37,705 nt of DNA from an uncultured Alphaproteobacteria bacterium (GCA_902522585.1 CABYWI010000006.1:1-37705), one strand, 5' to 3'. Positions 1-7,744 are shown, numbered from the stretch's first letter. Translations and numbers: made by a program. The notes: generated from the letters alone by a model not told the origin.

Positions 1-920
1 GCGATTATAATAAAATTATTGGTAGGGAGGATCAAAAGTAAAAAAATTACAATACTTCTTGTAAAATAAATAAAAGATAAAATATATTTCTTTTTGACTA
101 TACCTGAGACACGGCCAGATATCAGAGTACCTATCATATTAAAGATACCAACCAAGGTTAGGCCTGTAGCTGCAATAGTGGTTTCTAGTCCTTTAATTTT
201 AGCAAAGACAGGAAGATAGTTAGATATTAAAGCAACATGAAGTCCACAAACAAAAAAGCCTAAGATTAAAAATTGATAACTTTTATCTTGAAAGGCTGTT
301 TTGATAACATCAGAAATCTTTCTTGAGGTGTATTCTTTTTTACTTTGCTTTTCTGGTTTTGGAATCAAAAAGATAAAAGACATTGGAATAAATAATAAAA
401 AGAAAATAGATACTATTTGAAATGATAGGCTCCATTGAAAAGTAGAAACTAAAAACTGATGTATGGGTGTAAATATAAACATGCCAGTTGCAGCGAGTGA
501 CATTAAAATTCCCGTTACTGTGCTTCTCGTTTTGTCATCCTCAAAATATTTGGAAACACCACCAATTATAACTGGAACAGAAATTATACCTGCTGATAAA
601 CCTCCTATAAACCCTAAACCAAAAAGGAAATGGAGGGGATTTATGGCAGAAGAAGTAATATAAAAACTGATTGAAATTCCAATAAATCCAACTATCAGAG
701 TTTTTACATAACCTTTTTGCTCAGCAAAAGCTCCTGCAATAGGAGACATGCACCCCCATAGTAAGTTGAAAATCCCATAAGTTAATCCAATCATTGATGC
801 CCCAAAAATTGTGGAACTTAATAAATCAGGAACATAGATTCCTAATGACATCCTAAATCCATTACCAACAGAGAGAATTAAACCCGCAACTAAAACGAGG
901 AAGAATGACTTCATTGGCAT
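1..920 (-). CDS. MFS transporter, C-terminally truncated by window edge
   Basis: Reading the minus strand gives one open frame from MPMKSFFLVLVAGL to the window edge, about 306 residues with no stop; it is missing from the ORF track because the stop lies outside. The sequence is strongly hydrophobic with many membrane segments, and a basic linker (KPEKQSKKEYTSRK) sits between the two halves, as expected for a 12-helix major facilitator. The first half (GLTYGIFNLLWGCMSPIAGAFAEQKGY, then FGLGFIGGLSAGIISVPVIIGG) resembles monocarboxylate/OFA-type permeases. The substrate cannot be read from sequence. Two in-frame ATGs lie six bases apart (918-920 and 912-914); neither has a clear ribosome binding site. 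It is divergent from the small basic peptide gene. Confidence 0.8.
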   Translation of the reverse strand, partial: MPMKSFFLVLVAGLILSVGNGFRMSLGIYVPDLLSSTIFGASMIGLTYGIFNLLWGCMSPIAGAFAEQKGYVKTLIVGFIGISISFYITSSAINPLHFLFGLGFIGGLSAGIISVPVIIGGVSKYFEDDKTRSTVTGILMSLAATGMFIFTPIHQFLVSTFQWSLSFQIVSIFFLLFIPMSFIFLIPKPEKQSKKEYTSRKISDVIKTAFQDKSYQFLILGFFVCGLHVALISNYLPVFAKIKGLETTIAATGLTLVGIFNMIGTLISGRVSGIVKKKYILSFIYFTRSIVIFLLLILPTNNFIII

Positions 921-973
921 AAAATATATTAAAGATATGAAAAAAATATGTTTATTTTTTTAACCAAAATCAC

Positions 974-979
974 TATAGT
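974..979 (+). promoter_or_regulatory. -10-like box TATAGT, 8 nt before start codon
   Basis: TATAGT lies 8 bases upstream of the ATG at 988, so transcription would begin at or within a base or two of the start codon. No ribosome binding site fits in between. The -35 region (about TTTATT at 951) is weak. Confidence 0.35.
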
Positions 980-987
980 GCCTCGCT

Positions 988-1071
988 ATGGGATATCCAA
1001 AAAAGCATCGTGGACGCAGGAAAATTGGTTCACGTAAACGTAGAGCCAAAAGAAGAGCTAAAAAGAAATAA
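988..1071 (+). CDS. 27-residue polybasic peptide
   Basis: A short ORF, MGYPKKHRGRRKIGSRKRR and on to KKK, followed by TAA; it is below the ORF-track length limit. Of 27 residues, 8 are Lys and 8 Arg, with one His and no acidic residue. This composition is like the smallest ribosomal proteins (eL41, bTHX and mS38/COX24-type peptides), so a ribosome- or RNA-bound role is the natural guess, but I cannot assign a family. It fills the space between a divergent MFS gene and a convergent TPR gene. A -10-like box ends 8 bases before the ATG and no Shine-Dalgarno is visible, suggesting a leaderless message. The biased composition and clean start and stop favour a real gene; conservation would decide. 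Confidence 0.5.
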   Translation: MGYPKKHRGRRKIGSRKRRAKRRAKKK

Positions 1072-1088
1072 TTATTTTTTCATAAAAA

Positions 1089-1595
1089 TTAGTTAAGCAA
1101 ATCGTAAAGTTCTTTATATTCATTGCTTGCCTCACCAGCTAACATACCTAATCTATCAAGTAAGGATCTAGCCATATCTTCTCGATTAGTTTCAAAGTAA
1201 AGTTCGCCTAAGTATTCTAGAGCCCCAATGTGATCCTCGTTTATGGATAAAGCTTTTAAGTAATAGTCTTCAGCATTCTCATAGTTAGGGTTTTGTTGTT
1301 TTCTAGATGCGAAGCCCATATAGTTATAAAGATCAGCTTTTGTATAACCAAAAGGTTTTTCACTCTCAATATTTTCAAGTATTTTTAGGCCTTTTTCATA
1401 TTCTTTTTTATAAATTAGTTTTTTAGCTCGGTGGTACTCGATATTTACATCAATGTTATTGTTTAAGGAGGGGCCTTTTGGGGAATTTGATGATGAACTA
1501 CTTCCGCTAGATGAGGAATTACTCCCACTATCAGTACCCGCAGAATAAGAAAGAGTAGAAGACAAAATAAAAATTAATGATAGTAGAGTTTTCAT
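1089..1595 (-). CDS. Secreted TPR-repeat protein
   Basis: About 168 residues. An N-terminal signal peptide (MKTLLSLIFILSSTLSYSA) is followed by a low-complexity Ser/Gly/Asn linker (residues ~20-40), then a helical region with tetratricopeptide character: AKKLIYKKEYEKGLKILENIE, ADLYNYMGFASRKQQNPNYENAEDYYLKAL and HIGALEYLGELYFETNREDMARSLLDRL. It is probably periplasmic and mediates protein contacts; no catalytic motif is seen. The ORF track begins at a GTG (1598); I prefer the adjacent ATG. A TATAAT box sits 8 bases upstream of that ATG, so the mRNA is probably leaderless. It is divergent from msrB with about 25 bases between the start codons. Confidence 0.75.
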   Translation of the reverse strand: MKTLLSLIFILSSTLSYSAGTDSGSNSSSSGSSSSSNSPKGPSLNNNIDVNIEYHRAKKLIYKKEYEKGLKILENIESEKPFGYTKADLYNYMGFASRKQQNPNYENAEDYYLKALSINEDHIGALEYLGELYFETNREDMARSLLDRLGMLAGEASNEYKELYDLLN

Positions 1596-1603
1596 CACTA
1601 TTA

Positions 1604-1609
1604 ATTATA
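1604..1609 (-). promoter_or_regulatory. -10 box TATAAT for the TPR gene
   Basis: On the minus strand TATAAT is separated by 8 bases from the ATG of the TPR gene. That places the predicted transcription start at the codon itself. The box lies in the 25-base gap shared with msrB. Confidence 0.4.
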
Positions 1610-1620
1610 CTTTTTAATAA

Positions 1621-2088
1621 GTGATTAGATTAAGTAGAAGGAAGTTTATCTCTTTCATTGGATTGGGTATATTATCTTATTTTGAAAAAGCCATGGCGAT
1701 TGAAAAACTAAAATTATCTGACTCAGAGTGGCAAACACGTTTAAATGATGAAGAATATTATATCCTAAGAAATGAAGGAACTGAAAGACCAGGTACTAGT
1801 GCCCTCAACAATGAAAAAAGAAAAGGAATTTACCATTGTGTAGGATGTGAACAGCCTCTGTTTAGTTCTGATATGAAATTTGATAGTGGAACTGGCTGGC
1901 CATCATTTTTTGATTACCTCCCCAATGCGTTAGAGTTTAAAACTGATTTTAAGCTTGTAATTCCGCGTAAAGAGTACCACTGTTCACGATGTGAAGGTCA
2001 TCATGGACATGTATTCAAAGATGGGCCAAAGCCAACTGGACTGCGTTATTGTAATAACGGTTTAGTGCTAAACTTTGTTCCCGATTAA
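1621..2088 (+). CDS. msrB: Peptide-methionine (R)-S-oxide reductase MsrB, exported
   Basis: MsrB reduces methionine-R-sulfoxide in proteins. The 155-residue product carries the family signatures: zinc cysteines in CVGC (~73/76) and CSRC (~121/124), GTGWPSF, HHGHVF, and the catalytic Cys144 in RYCNNG. The N-terminus SRRKFISFIGLGILSYFEKAMA has a twin-arginine motif and a hydrophobic stretch, so the enzyme is probably Tat-exported and repairs periplasmic proteins. The start is a GTG only 25 bases from the divergent TPR gene; it is chosen because it gives the complete Tat signal. The 3' end overlaps the convergent bioY stop by 4 bases. Confidence 0.9.
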   Translation: MIRLSRRKFISFIGLGILSYFEKAMAIEKLKLSDSEWQTRLNDEEYYILRNEGTERPGTSALNNEKRKGIYHCVGCEQPLFSSDMKFDSGTGWPSFFDYLPNALEFKTDFKLVIPRKEYHCSRCEGHHGHVFKDGPKPTGLRYCNNGLVLNFVPD

Positions 2089-2633
2089 TTTTTTTTAATT
2101 AACAAGTAAACTACAAAAATTGCGAGACCAATTTTTAAAAGTTCACTATATATAAATGGGATTAGACCAGCCATAACGGCTTTCTCGATACCAATAAAAC
2201 TAGCCAAGTGGATAATTCCGCATGCGAATGTGATCAAAGCACCTACAAAAACTGCAAATGAAATCTTTAGTATCTTCTTTTCAAATAAGTCTTTTGAAAA
2301 ATATGCTATTGTAAGTGAAGCCAAAATCATTCCATATAAAAAGCCAAATGTTGGTGACATGACATAACCTATACCACCGCCAGCAGCAAAAATAGGAAGC
2401 CCCATTAATCCTAAAATCACATAACTAAGTGTAGAATAAAAACCAATCATACCCATCGATGCAGCAATAAAGTAAACAACAAAAGTTTGAAAAGTCATGG
2501 GCACAGGATAAAAAGGTATTGATACTTTACTGGAAACAGACAAAAGAATTATACCTAATAAAAAGAATGCTATTTTGGAAATATTACTAGAGGAGTATTG
2601 GTCAAGGACCGAGATATTGGTTCTAAATTTCAT
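2085..2633 (-). CDS. bioY: BioY, biotin transporter substrate-binding membrane subunit
   Basis: The 182-residue hydrophobic protein has the BioY layout of about six membrane helices. Recognisable parts are the early VSIPFYPVPMTFQTFVV segment, the GLMGLPIFAAGGGIGYVMSPTFGFLYG loop and GIIHLASFIGIEKAVMAGLIPFIYSELLKI. BioY is the S component of ECF transporters that import biotin. No energising EcfA/EcfT genes are nearby, so it either works alone or shares modules encoded elsewhere. The gene converges on msrB, with stops overlapping by 4 bases. Retaining a biotin importer fits a vitamin-requiring streamlined marine cell. Confidence 0.88.
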   Translation of the reverse strand: MKFRTNISVLDQYSSSNISKIAFFLLGIILLSVSSKVSIPFYPVPMTFQTFVVYFIAASMGMIGFYSTLSYVILGLMGLPIFAAGGGIGYVMSPTFGFLYGMILASLTIAYFSKDLFEKKILKISFAVFVGALITFACGIIHLASFIGIEKAVMAGLIPFIYSELLKIGLAIFVVYLLIKKN

Positions 2634-2671
2634 AACTAATATTTATATTTTTGGTTCGGTTTTGGCAATAT

Positions 2672-3631
2672 TTATAATTGAGCTTGTATTAAATCTTTAA
2701 GTTTCGACATATCTTTATTAAAAAGTCTTATTCCTTCAGCCAATTTAAAAGAAGCCATTTGATTTTCATTTAAATGCCATCGAAATGAATTTTCATTAAC
2801 ATTTATTCTTGGAGAGTCTATTGTAGCTGCTTTTTCTAATGTTAATTTTGGCTGCAGCTCTTCGTTAGATTGACTAAGTTCTGCTAAAAGAGCTGGGCTT
2901 ATGGTGAGCTTATCGCAACCTGCTAAATTAAGTATTTCCTCTTTATTTCGAAAAGATGCTGCCATCACAACGGTTTTAAAATTGTATTTTTTAAAATAGT
3001 TATAAATTTTTTCAACACTTTCGACACCTGGGTCATTAGAGGAGTCATAGTCTCTAGATGTATTGGCTTTAAACCAATCTAGAATTCTTCCAACAAAAGG
3101 AGATATCAAAAATGCTCCTGCTTCAGCGCAGGCTACTGCTTGAGTTAATGAAAAAATTAGAGTGCAATTACATGAAATTCCCTCAGCCTCTAATTGTTTA
3201 ACTGCCTGTATTCCCTCCCAAGTTCCAGCTATTTTAATAAGAATTCTATTTCGACCAATACCTGATTGTTCGTAACTATTGATAATTTGCTTTGCTTTTT
3301 CTACCGTAGCATTAGTGTCAAATGAAAGGTCTGCATCGACCTCAGTTGAAACATATCCAGGAATAATCTTTGTAAGCTCAATTCCAAAAGCAATGGCTAA
3401 TTGGTCAGATATATAGTCAATTTGATCAGTATTTTTATTAAACTTTCTACTCTTTGAGTTCGAAATAACTTCTGAAACTAATTTATCATATTTCCCAGAT
3501 TGAACAGCTTTATAAATCAGTGATGGATTAGTTGTGCAATCATCAGGACTAAATTGCTGAATACTATCAATGTCACCTGTATCAGCAACTACGGAGGATA
3601 ATTTTTTGAGACTTTCTAATTGAGTTGTCAT
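2672..3631 (-). CDS. tal: Transaldolase
   Basis: Transaldolase moves a dihydroxyacetone unit between sugar phosphates in the non-oxidative pentose phosphate pathway. At 319 residues it matches the TalB-type length. It shows the N-terminal DCTTNPSLIYKA motif, the Schiff-base lysine (K133) in RILIKIAGTWEGIQA, the downstream CNCTLIFSLTQAVACAEAGAFLISPFVGRILDW block and KTVVMAASFRN. The enzyme is cytosolic. It is divergent from the phosphatase gene across a 55-base gap. An AGGAAAG sequence lies upstream of the ATG, slightly further off than ideal. Confidence 0.95.
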   Translation of the reverse strand: MTTQLESLKKLSSVVADTGDIDSIQQFSPDDCTTNPSLIYKAVQSGKYDKLVSEVISNSKSRKFNKNTDQIDYISDQLAIAFGIELTKIIPGYVSTEVDADLSFDTNATVEKAKQIINSYEQSGIGRNRILIKIAGTWEGIQAVKQLEAEGISCNCTLIFSLTQAVACAEAGAFLISPFVGRILDWFKANTSRDYDSSNDPGVESVEKIYNYFKKYNFKTVVMAASFRNKEEILNLAGCDKLTISPALLAELSQSNEELQPKLTLEKAATIDSPRINVNENSFRWHLNENQMASFKLAEGIRLFNKDMSKLKDLIQAQL

Positions 3632-3686
3632 GAAAATAAATAATCTTTCCTAATATATGTAAACCTATATATTAATAAATCTTAAT

Positions 3687-4193
3687 ATGCAAAAAACAAT
3701 TATCATTTGTGGTTTAGCTGATATTCAGAATTGTGTTGATAAATACAGTCCTGATAAAATGTTGACTATCATTAATCAAAATTTTTCTCCCGATACTCCA
3801 AAAGGTATGGATGAGAACAGACATTTAAAAATGCTAATTGACGATATTTCTGAACCTAGAGAAGGTTTTGTTTTACCTCAAAAACACCATGTTCAGACTT
3901 TATTAGATTTTACAAATGACTGGGATAATACAAAGCCTTTATTAGTTCATTGTCACATGGGTATCAGTCGCTCCACGTCCACTAGTCTTGGAGTGGCGGC
4001 AAAATATGATCCAGATAATATTGAATTAATTATTGAAAATTTAAAAGAAATTGCACCACATGCTAGCCCTAACAAGATTATGACTAGATATTATGATGAA
4101 ATACTTAATTTAAATAATCGATTATTTGGCTCTCTTGCATATTTTGACCCTGAACCTATAGATGAAAGTCGAGTGGTTGAATTAAAGTTTTAG
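3687..4193 (+). CDS. Dual-specificity/tyrosine phosphatase-like protein
   Basis: The 168-residue protein carries the cysteine-phosphatase signature HCHMGISRS, with the nucleophile at Cys89 and the phosphate-binding Arg95. It is preceded by a hydrophobic strand (KPLLVHC) and an acidic stretch that could supply the general acid. This is the CX5R fold of tyrosine and dual-specificity phosphatases; alphaproteobacteria often carry a short soluble member of this kind. The substrate is unknown, and a phosphoinositide- or nucleotide-type substrate is possible. It is followed 8 bases later by a small Cys-rich gene on the same strand. No signal peptide is visible, so it is probably cytosolic. Confidence 0.8.
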   Translation: MQKTIIICGLADIQNCVDKYSPDKMLTIINQNFSPDTPKGMDENRHLKMLIDDISEPREGFVLPQKHHVQTLLDFTNDWDNTKPLLVHCHMGISRSTSTSLGVAAKYDPDNIELIIENLKEIAPHASPNKIMTRYYDEILNLNNRLFGSLAYFDPEPIDESRVVELKF

Positions 4194-4201
4194 ATTAATT
4201 T

Positions 4202-4363
4202 ATGGCCAATCAAGAATGTGAAGTATGCAAAAAAAAAATTATCGAACCCCTGTATTGGGCAGATCCGAAATTCTATGATATTCCTAAAAAAATCTTTTTC
4301 TGCAGCGCTCAATGTTCTTTAATTTACTACGAAAAAATCAAAAATTTATTCATAAATCCTTAA
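4202..4363 (+). CDS. Small Cys-motif (zinc-ribbon-like) protein
   Basis: A 53-residue ORF shorter than the track's limit: MANQECEVCKKKIIEP, then FFCSAQCSLIYYEKIKNLF. The CxxC and CxxxC pairs 24 residues apart suggest a small zinc-binding knuckle of the treble-clef/TRASH type. It begins 8 bases after the phosphatase stop and is probably co-transcribed with it. A small zinc protein may act as a metal sensor, adaptor or chaperone, but I do not recognise the family. The in-frame spacing of all four cysteines supports a real gene. Confidence 0.6.
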   Translation: MANQECEVCKKKIIEPLYWADPKFYDIPKKIFFCSAQCSLIYYEKIKNLFINP

Positions 4364-4366
4364 TAA

Positions 4367-4383
4367 CATAGCTTTTAGCTATG
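4367..4383 (+). terminator. Short hairpin after phosphatase/zinc-protein unit
   Basis: CATAGC and GCTATG form a 6-bp stem around a TTTTA loop just after the zinc-ribbon-like gene. There is no U-tract, so termination is uncertain. Confidence 0.3.
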
Positions 4384-4428
4384 CTAAAATTGCACACCTG
4401 CCTTTAAATAAGTGCTATTTTCTTTTTT

Positions 4429-4518
4429 ATGAAAAATAGGTATAAATCATCAATTCTAAAACTAGCTCCAACCTTATTCCTATCCTTACTTATTCCTCCG
4501 GGGCTAGTTTTACGATAA
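4429..4518 (+). other. Candidate 29-aa hydrophobic peptide ORF within hairpin RNA
   Basis: The ORF reads MKNRYKSSILKLAPTLFLSLL then IPPGLVLR: a cationic N-terminus and 8 leucines in 29 residues. It looks like a leader peptide, a membrane micropeptide or a type I toxin-like peptide. An extended -10 (TGCTATTTT) ends 7 bases before the ATG, again pointing to a leaderless message; there is no Shine-Dalgarno. Its second half is embedded in the long stem-loop at 4457-4512. The downstream gene, exonuclease I, has no link to leucine metabolism. It could equally be a fortuitous ORF in a structured small RNA. Confidence 0.25.
4457..4512 (+). repeat. Long inverted repeat with pyrimidine-rich loop, possible small RNA
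   Basis: TAAAACTAGCTCC pairs along 13 bases with GGGGCTAGTTTTA (one G-U pair), enclosing a 30-base C/U-rich loop. The loop contains a direct repeat of CTTATTCCT and a CCTCC similar to the 16S anti-Shine-Dalgarno. The stem ends in UUUUA. A classical terminator has a much shorter loop, so a structured RNA is plausible. Confidence 0.5.
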
Positions 4519-4576
4519 TTTCCTTTCAGTTTACTTTCCACTTATATAACTTGCTAATAGAGTTTTTATTAAAAGC

Positions 4577-6004
4577 ATGAGTGATCAGTTCATTTTTTGG
4601 GATCTAGAAACAACAGGTCGAAACGATAAGTATGATCAAATTACTCAAGTTGGTGCGGTTCTCACTGATCAAAACTTTGAGGTAAAAGATAAATTAGAAA
4701 TTCATTCAAAGCTCCGTGAGGGAAAGTGGTTTGAACCAGGTGCTCTAATTACTACTGGTGTTGATCCAATAAATCTTTTTAAAAATAATTATCCAAACTA
4801 CTACGAGGCTAGTGCGCAACTCTATGAAACATTTCAACAGTGGTCTTCGCCATCAGCTATTTTTATTGGTTTTAACAATATAAAATTTGATGAACCTTTT
4901 TTAAGACAAACCTTATATCAAAATTTGATGCCTGAACTTTATATGACGGTAACTAGCAATAATACCAGAATGGATGTTTTTGAAATTTTAAGACTTGTAT
5001 CTGTTTATAGTCCTGAACATATAAAGTTTAACCAAGATGACCAGGGTTATCCAATTTTGAAACTTGATCAAATTTTTAAATTAAACAATATTTCTATAAG
5101 TTATGAAGCTGGTCCTCACGATGCTGTCTTTGATAGTTTAGTTACGCTTGAGCTAAATAAAATTTTAAGTATTCGGTGTCCTCAAATATGGAACTCTGCA
5201 TATGATTTTCGATTAAGAGAAACGCCAAAAAAATTCATGATGAGTAATTCTGTTTTTACAAACACAACGTTTTGGGGCAGAAGACCAACAATCAAAGCTC
5301 AAACCCTAATTGGAGGTATACCTGGTAAAAATCATCATTATTTAATCTATAACTTACTTTTTGACCCAAAAAAACTTCAAGATTTAGATGATAAAGAACT
5401 ACTAAAGAAAATGAACGACGGAGCAAAAAGAATTTGTGAGGTATTTGATGGCTCTAAATCAAAAACTTTGCTCAGTGAAAGTTACTGTTTTAAGGATAGT
5501 AAATTTGCAGAAATTGGGATTGATGAGCTTAGACTGAGAGCTAATTTTATAAAGACTAATGAAAAATTTTGCTCAAGATTAATTCAACTTCACTTGGATA
5601 ATCAAAAACAGTGGCCAGAACCTTTTAATATAGAAGAGAGAATATTTGAAAGCTTTCCCTCACCTCAAGATAAAAAGTTAATGATAGAATTTCATACTGC
5701 GCCAAACACAAAGAAATATGAAGTATCAAAACAATTTAAAGATGAAAGATACAAAGAATTAGCCATAAGAATTATATTCGAATTAGCTCCTCAGACTTTG
5801 CCTGAACAAGAAAGAAGAAATTATGAGTTAGAAATACAGGAAAGATTTAATGATGATGATAAATCTAAGTGGAACTCTAAAAATAGAATATTAGCAAGCC
5901 TAGAGACAGATTTAGAAAAAATGATTGAGGATGATAACGAAAGAGTACAATTTAAACAAAGAGTAATAACTTTTTTAAATAATGAATCAGCTAAGTGGGG
6001 TTAA
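4577..6004 (+). CDS. sbcB: Exodeoxyribonuclease I
   Basis: Exonuclease I degrades single-stranded DNA 3' to 5' in recombination and mismatch repair. The protein is 475 residues, the same length as the E. coli enzyme. The DEDD motifs are visible: DLETTG near residue 10, NNIKFDE in motif II and HDAVFDS in motif III. They are followed by the family's long C-terminal region (TFWGRRPTIKAQTLIGG onward) ending in a charged helical tail. The mapped start is preceded by a 213-base non-genic stretch holding the inverted repeat. The 3' end overlaps the next gene by 23 bases, which suggests translational coupling to the GLYK-type kinase. Confidence 0.92.
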   Translation: MSDQFIFWDLETTGRNDKYDQITQVGAVLTDQNFEVKDKLEIHSKLREGKWFEPGALITTGVDPINLFKNNYPNYYEASAQLYETFQQWSSPSAIFIGFNNIKFDEPFLRQTLYQNLMPELYMTVTSNNTRMDVFEILRLVSVYSPEHIKFNQDDQGYPILKLDQIFKLNNISISYEAGPHDAVFDSLVTLELNKILSIRCPQIWNSAYDFRLRETPKKFMMSNSVFTNTTFWGRRPTIKAQTLIGGIPGKNHHYLIYNLLFDPKKLQDLDDKELLKKMNDGAKRICEVFDGSKSKTLLSESYCFKDSKFAEIGIDELRLRANFIKTNEKFCSRLIQLHLDNQKQWPEPFNIEERIFESFPSPQDKKLMIEFHTAPNTKKYEVSKQFKDERYKELAIRIIFELAPQTLPEQERRNYELEIQERFNDDDKSKWNSKNRILASLETDLEKMIEDDNERVQFKQRVITFLNNESAKWG

Positions 6005-6848
6005 AAAAAAAGATGAAATAATATTCATCCAAAAAATACTAAAAGAAATAACCAATCAAGATTTTCATATAAAATATATTGAGAAAACTTATTTAAAGAT
6101 TCTATTTAAATTAAAATCTAAAAACAAAATAATGATTGCTGGATCTCAAGGGTCTGGAAAATCATCATTATCAAAATTAATTAAGCTTTATTTAGAAAAA
6201 TTTCAAAATAAAAGTGTCATCATAATTAGTATTGATGATTTTTATTTATCCAAAAAAAATAGGATGCAACTCTCAAAAAATAAACATCCCTTGTTCCTCA
6301 CGAGGGGAGTTCCCGGCACCCATGATTGGGAGGCATTAAATCAAAAAATAAAACAAATTTTAAATAAAGAATTTCCTGTATATTTGCCAATTTTTGACAA
6401 AGTCTCAGATACAAGAAAAAGAACTTATAAGAAAATTTTGAAAGCTGATGTTATTATATTTGAAGGATGGTGTACTGGAGCTCAGCCAGTTGATCAAAAC
6501 TACCTTCAGAAAAATTTCAATAATCTTGAAAAGTGTGAGGATAAAAATTTTATTTGGAGAAAATCATATAATGAGTATTTAAATAAATACCAAAAAATAT
6601 TCTCACAATTTAATTATTTTATCTATTTTCAATTTAATCATTGGGATCATGTTCTAAATTGGAAGTATAAACAGGAATTACAATTAAGAGATAAAAATAA
6701 AGACTTAGCGCTTAAGAAAGATTTAAAAGAATTTATTCAACACTATGAAAAAATATCTAAATGGATGCATTTAAATGTCCCTAAATATTGTAATATTCTT
6801 ATTAAACTTGATGCTAATCAAAAAATAAAATTGGTAAAATTTAGATGA
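5982..6848 (+). CDS. D-glycerate 3-kinase (GLYK)-like P-loop kinase
   Basis: The 288-residue protein has a Walker A motif GSQGSGKSS (residues ~54-62), a SIDDFYLSKK strand-loop and the block HPLFLTRGVPGTHDW, then LPIFDKVSDTRKRT and IIFEGWCTGAQPV. This pattern is shared by plant-type glycerate 3-kinase (GLYK) and its bacterial/yeast relatives in the phosphoribulokinase/uridine kinase-like fold. The inferred reaction is ATP-dependent phosphorylation of glycerate to 3-phosphoglycerate, linking glycerate or glycolate carbon to central metabolism. It overlaps sbcB by 23 bases, with no alternative in-frame start after the sbcB stop. A run of nine A lies just after that stop. Substrate certainty is moderate. 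Confidence 0.75.
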   Translation: MNQLSGVKKKDEIIFIQKILKEITNQDFHIKYIEKTYLKILFKLKSKNKIMIAGSQGSGKSSLSKLIKLYLEKFQNKSVIIISIDDFYLSKKNRMQLSKNKHPLFLTRGVPGTHDWEALNQKIKQILNKEFPVYLPIFDKVSDTRKRTYKKILKADVIIFEGWCTGAQPVDQNYLQKNFNNLEKCEDKNFIWRKSYNEYLNKYQKIFSQFNYFIYFQFNHWDHVLNWKYKQELQLRDKNKDLALKKDLKEFIQHYEKISKWMHLNVPKYCNILIKLDANQKIKLVKFR

Positions 6849-6865
6849 AAAGTTTTTTAATTTTT

Positions 6866-7744
6866 TCAGATTAAGTAAACGTTTTTGATGTACTGACCGT
6901 ATTCTGATTGGCTAAATTTTTGAGCAATTTTTAAAAGCCCCTCTTTATCAATAAATCCTTTTTCATAAGCGGCAATTTCATAAGATCCCATTTTAATTTT
7001 ATTATCAATTTCATAGTTTTTTACTTTTTGAGCCGCTACAAGTAAAGCATCTGCATTTCCTGTATCATGCCATACAATAGTTTCATCAAGTCTTTGAAGG
7101 GCTAGTTTATTTTGAGATAAATAAATTTGAATTAAGTCAGTAATTTCTAATTCTCCCCTATCTGAGGGTTTAAGTGTTTTGGCTAATTCACACGCATTAG
7201 AGTCAAAAAAATACATTCCAGGAATTATTAAATTACTTTTTGGCTTTAAAGGTTTTTCTTCTATACCAACAATGTTTTCATTGTTATCTAATTCAATAAC
7301 TCCAAATTTTTCTGGATCAGGAACAGTAAGACCAAATACACTACTCCCAATTTGTAACATTTTATTCAATGCCTCTTCAGCATAATTAAAATATTTTTTC
7401 CCTAAAAATATATTATCGCTTAATGCTAATACTGATGGGCTGCCGTCTAAAAATTTTTCAGCAATAAAGTAAGCATCTGCTATCCCCCTTTGAATTTTTT
7501 GGATTTCATATGAAAAATTAAGACCAACCTTTGATCCTGTTCCAAATGTTTTTTTGAATATTGAGAGGTCGTCCTCTTGGACAATAAATAATATATCTTT
7601 AATTTCTAATCTTACTAGAGTCTCGAGTGGATAATAAATCATAGGTTTATCGTAAAGAGGTAACAAAGGTTTTGAGGCAGGTATTGTTGCGGGCATTAAT
7701 CTTGTACCCTTACCAGCAGCAAGAATAATACCCTTAGTTTTCAT
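6866..7744 (-). CDS. Sugar-1-phosphate nucleotidyltransferase, RmlA-like
   Basis: The 292-residue product has the nucleotidyltransferase signature ILAAGKGTRLMPATIPASKPLLPLYDKPMIYYPLETL, the LSDNIFLG metal-site strand, EEKPLKPKSNLIIPGMYFFD, and WHDTGNADALLVAAQKV near the C-terminus. DKPMIYYPL and the WHDTG block match glucose-1-phosphate thymidylyltransferase (RmlA/RfbA) better than GalU. The usual GGSGTRL is AAGKGTRL here, and no rmlBCD genes are present, so the nucleotide and sugar are not certain. It would supply an activated sugar for surface polysaccharide. It overlaps the CBS-domain gene by 4 bases (ATGA), indicating an operon. Confidence 0.78.
   Translation of the reverse strand: MKTKGIILAAGKGTRLMPATIPASKPLLPLYDKPMIYYPLETLVRLEIKDILFIVQEDDLSIFKKTFGTGSKVGLNFSYEIQKIQRGIADAYFIAEKFLDGSPSVLALSDNIFLGKKYFNYAEEALNKMLQIGSSVFGLTVPDPEKFGVIELDNNENIVGIEEKPLKPKSNLIIPGMYFFDSNACELAKTLKPSDRGELEITDLIQIYLSQNKLALQRLDETIVWHDTGNADALLVAAQKVKNYEIDNKIKMGSYEIAAYEKGFIDKEGLLKIAQKFSQSEYGQYIKNVYLI

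Noticed and set aside
463-663. 66-aa plus-strand ORF in the track
   Set aside because: It is a shadow of the minus-strand MFS transporter, which is open across the whole region and has clear membrane helices.
4500-4512. GGGGCTAGTTTTA as a simple rho-independent terminator
   Set aside because: Its partner lies 30 bases away across a large pyrimidine loop and the U-tract is only four bases; a structured RNA is at least as likely.
6003-6011. Run of nine A at the sbcB/kinase junction as a programmed frameshift site
   Set aside because: The kinase has its own ATG upstream of the sbcB stop and no fusion product is needed, so ordinary overlapping translation explains it.
6866-7744. GalU (UTP-glucose-1-phosphate uridylyltransferase) as name for the nucleotidyltransferase
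   Set aside because: DKPMIYYPL and the WHDTGNADALL block match RmlA better than GalU, although the exact substrate is not certain.
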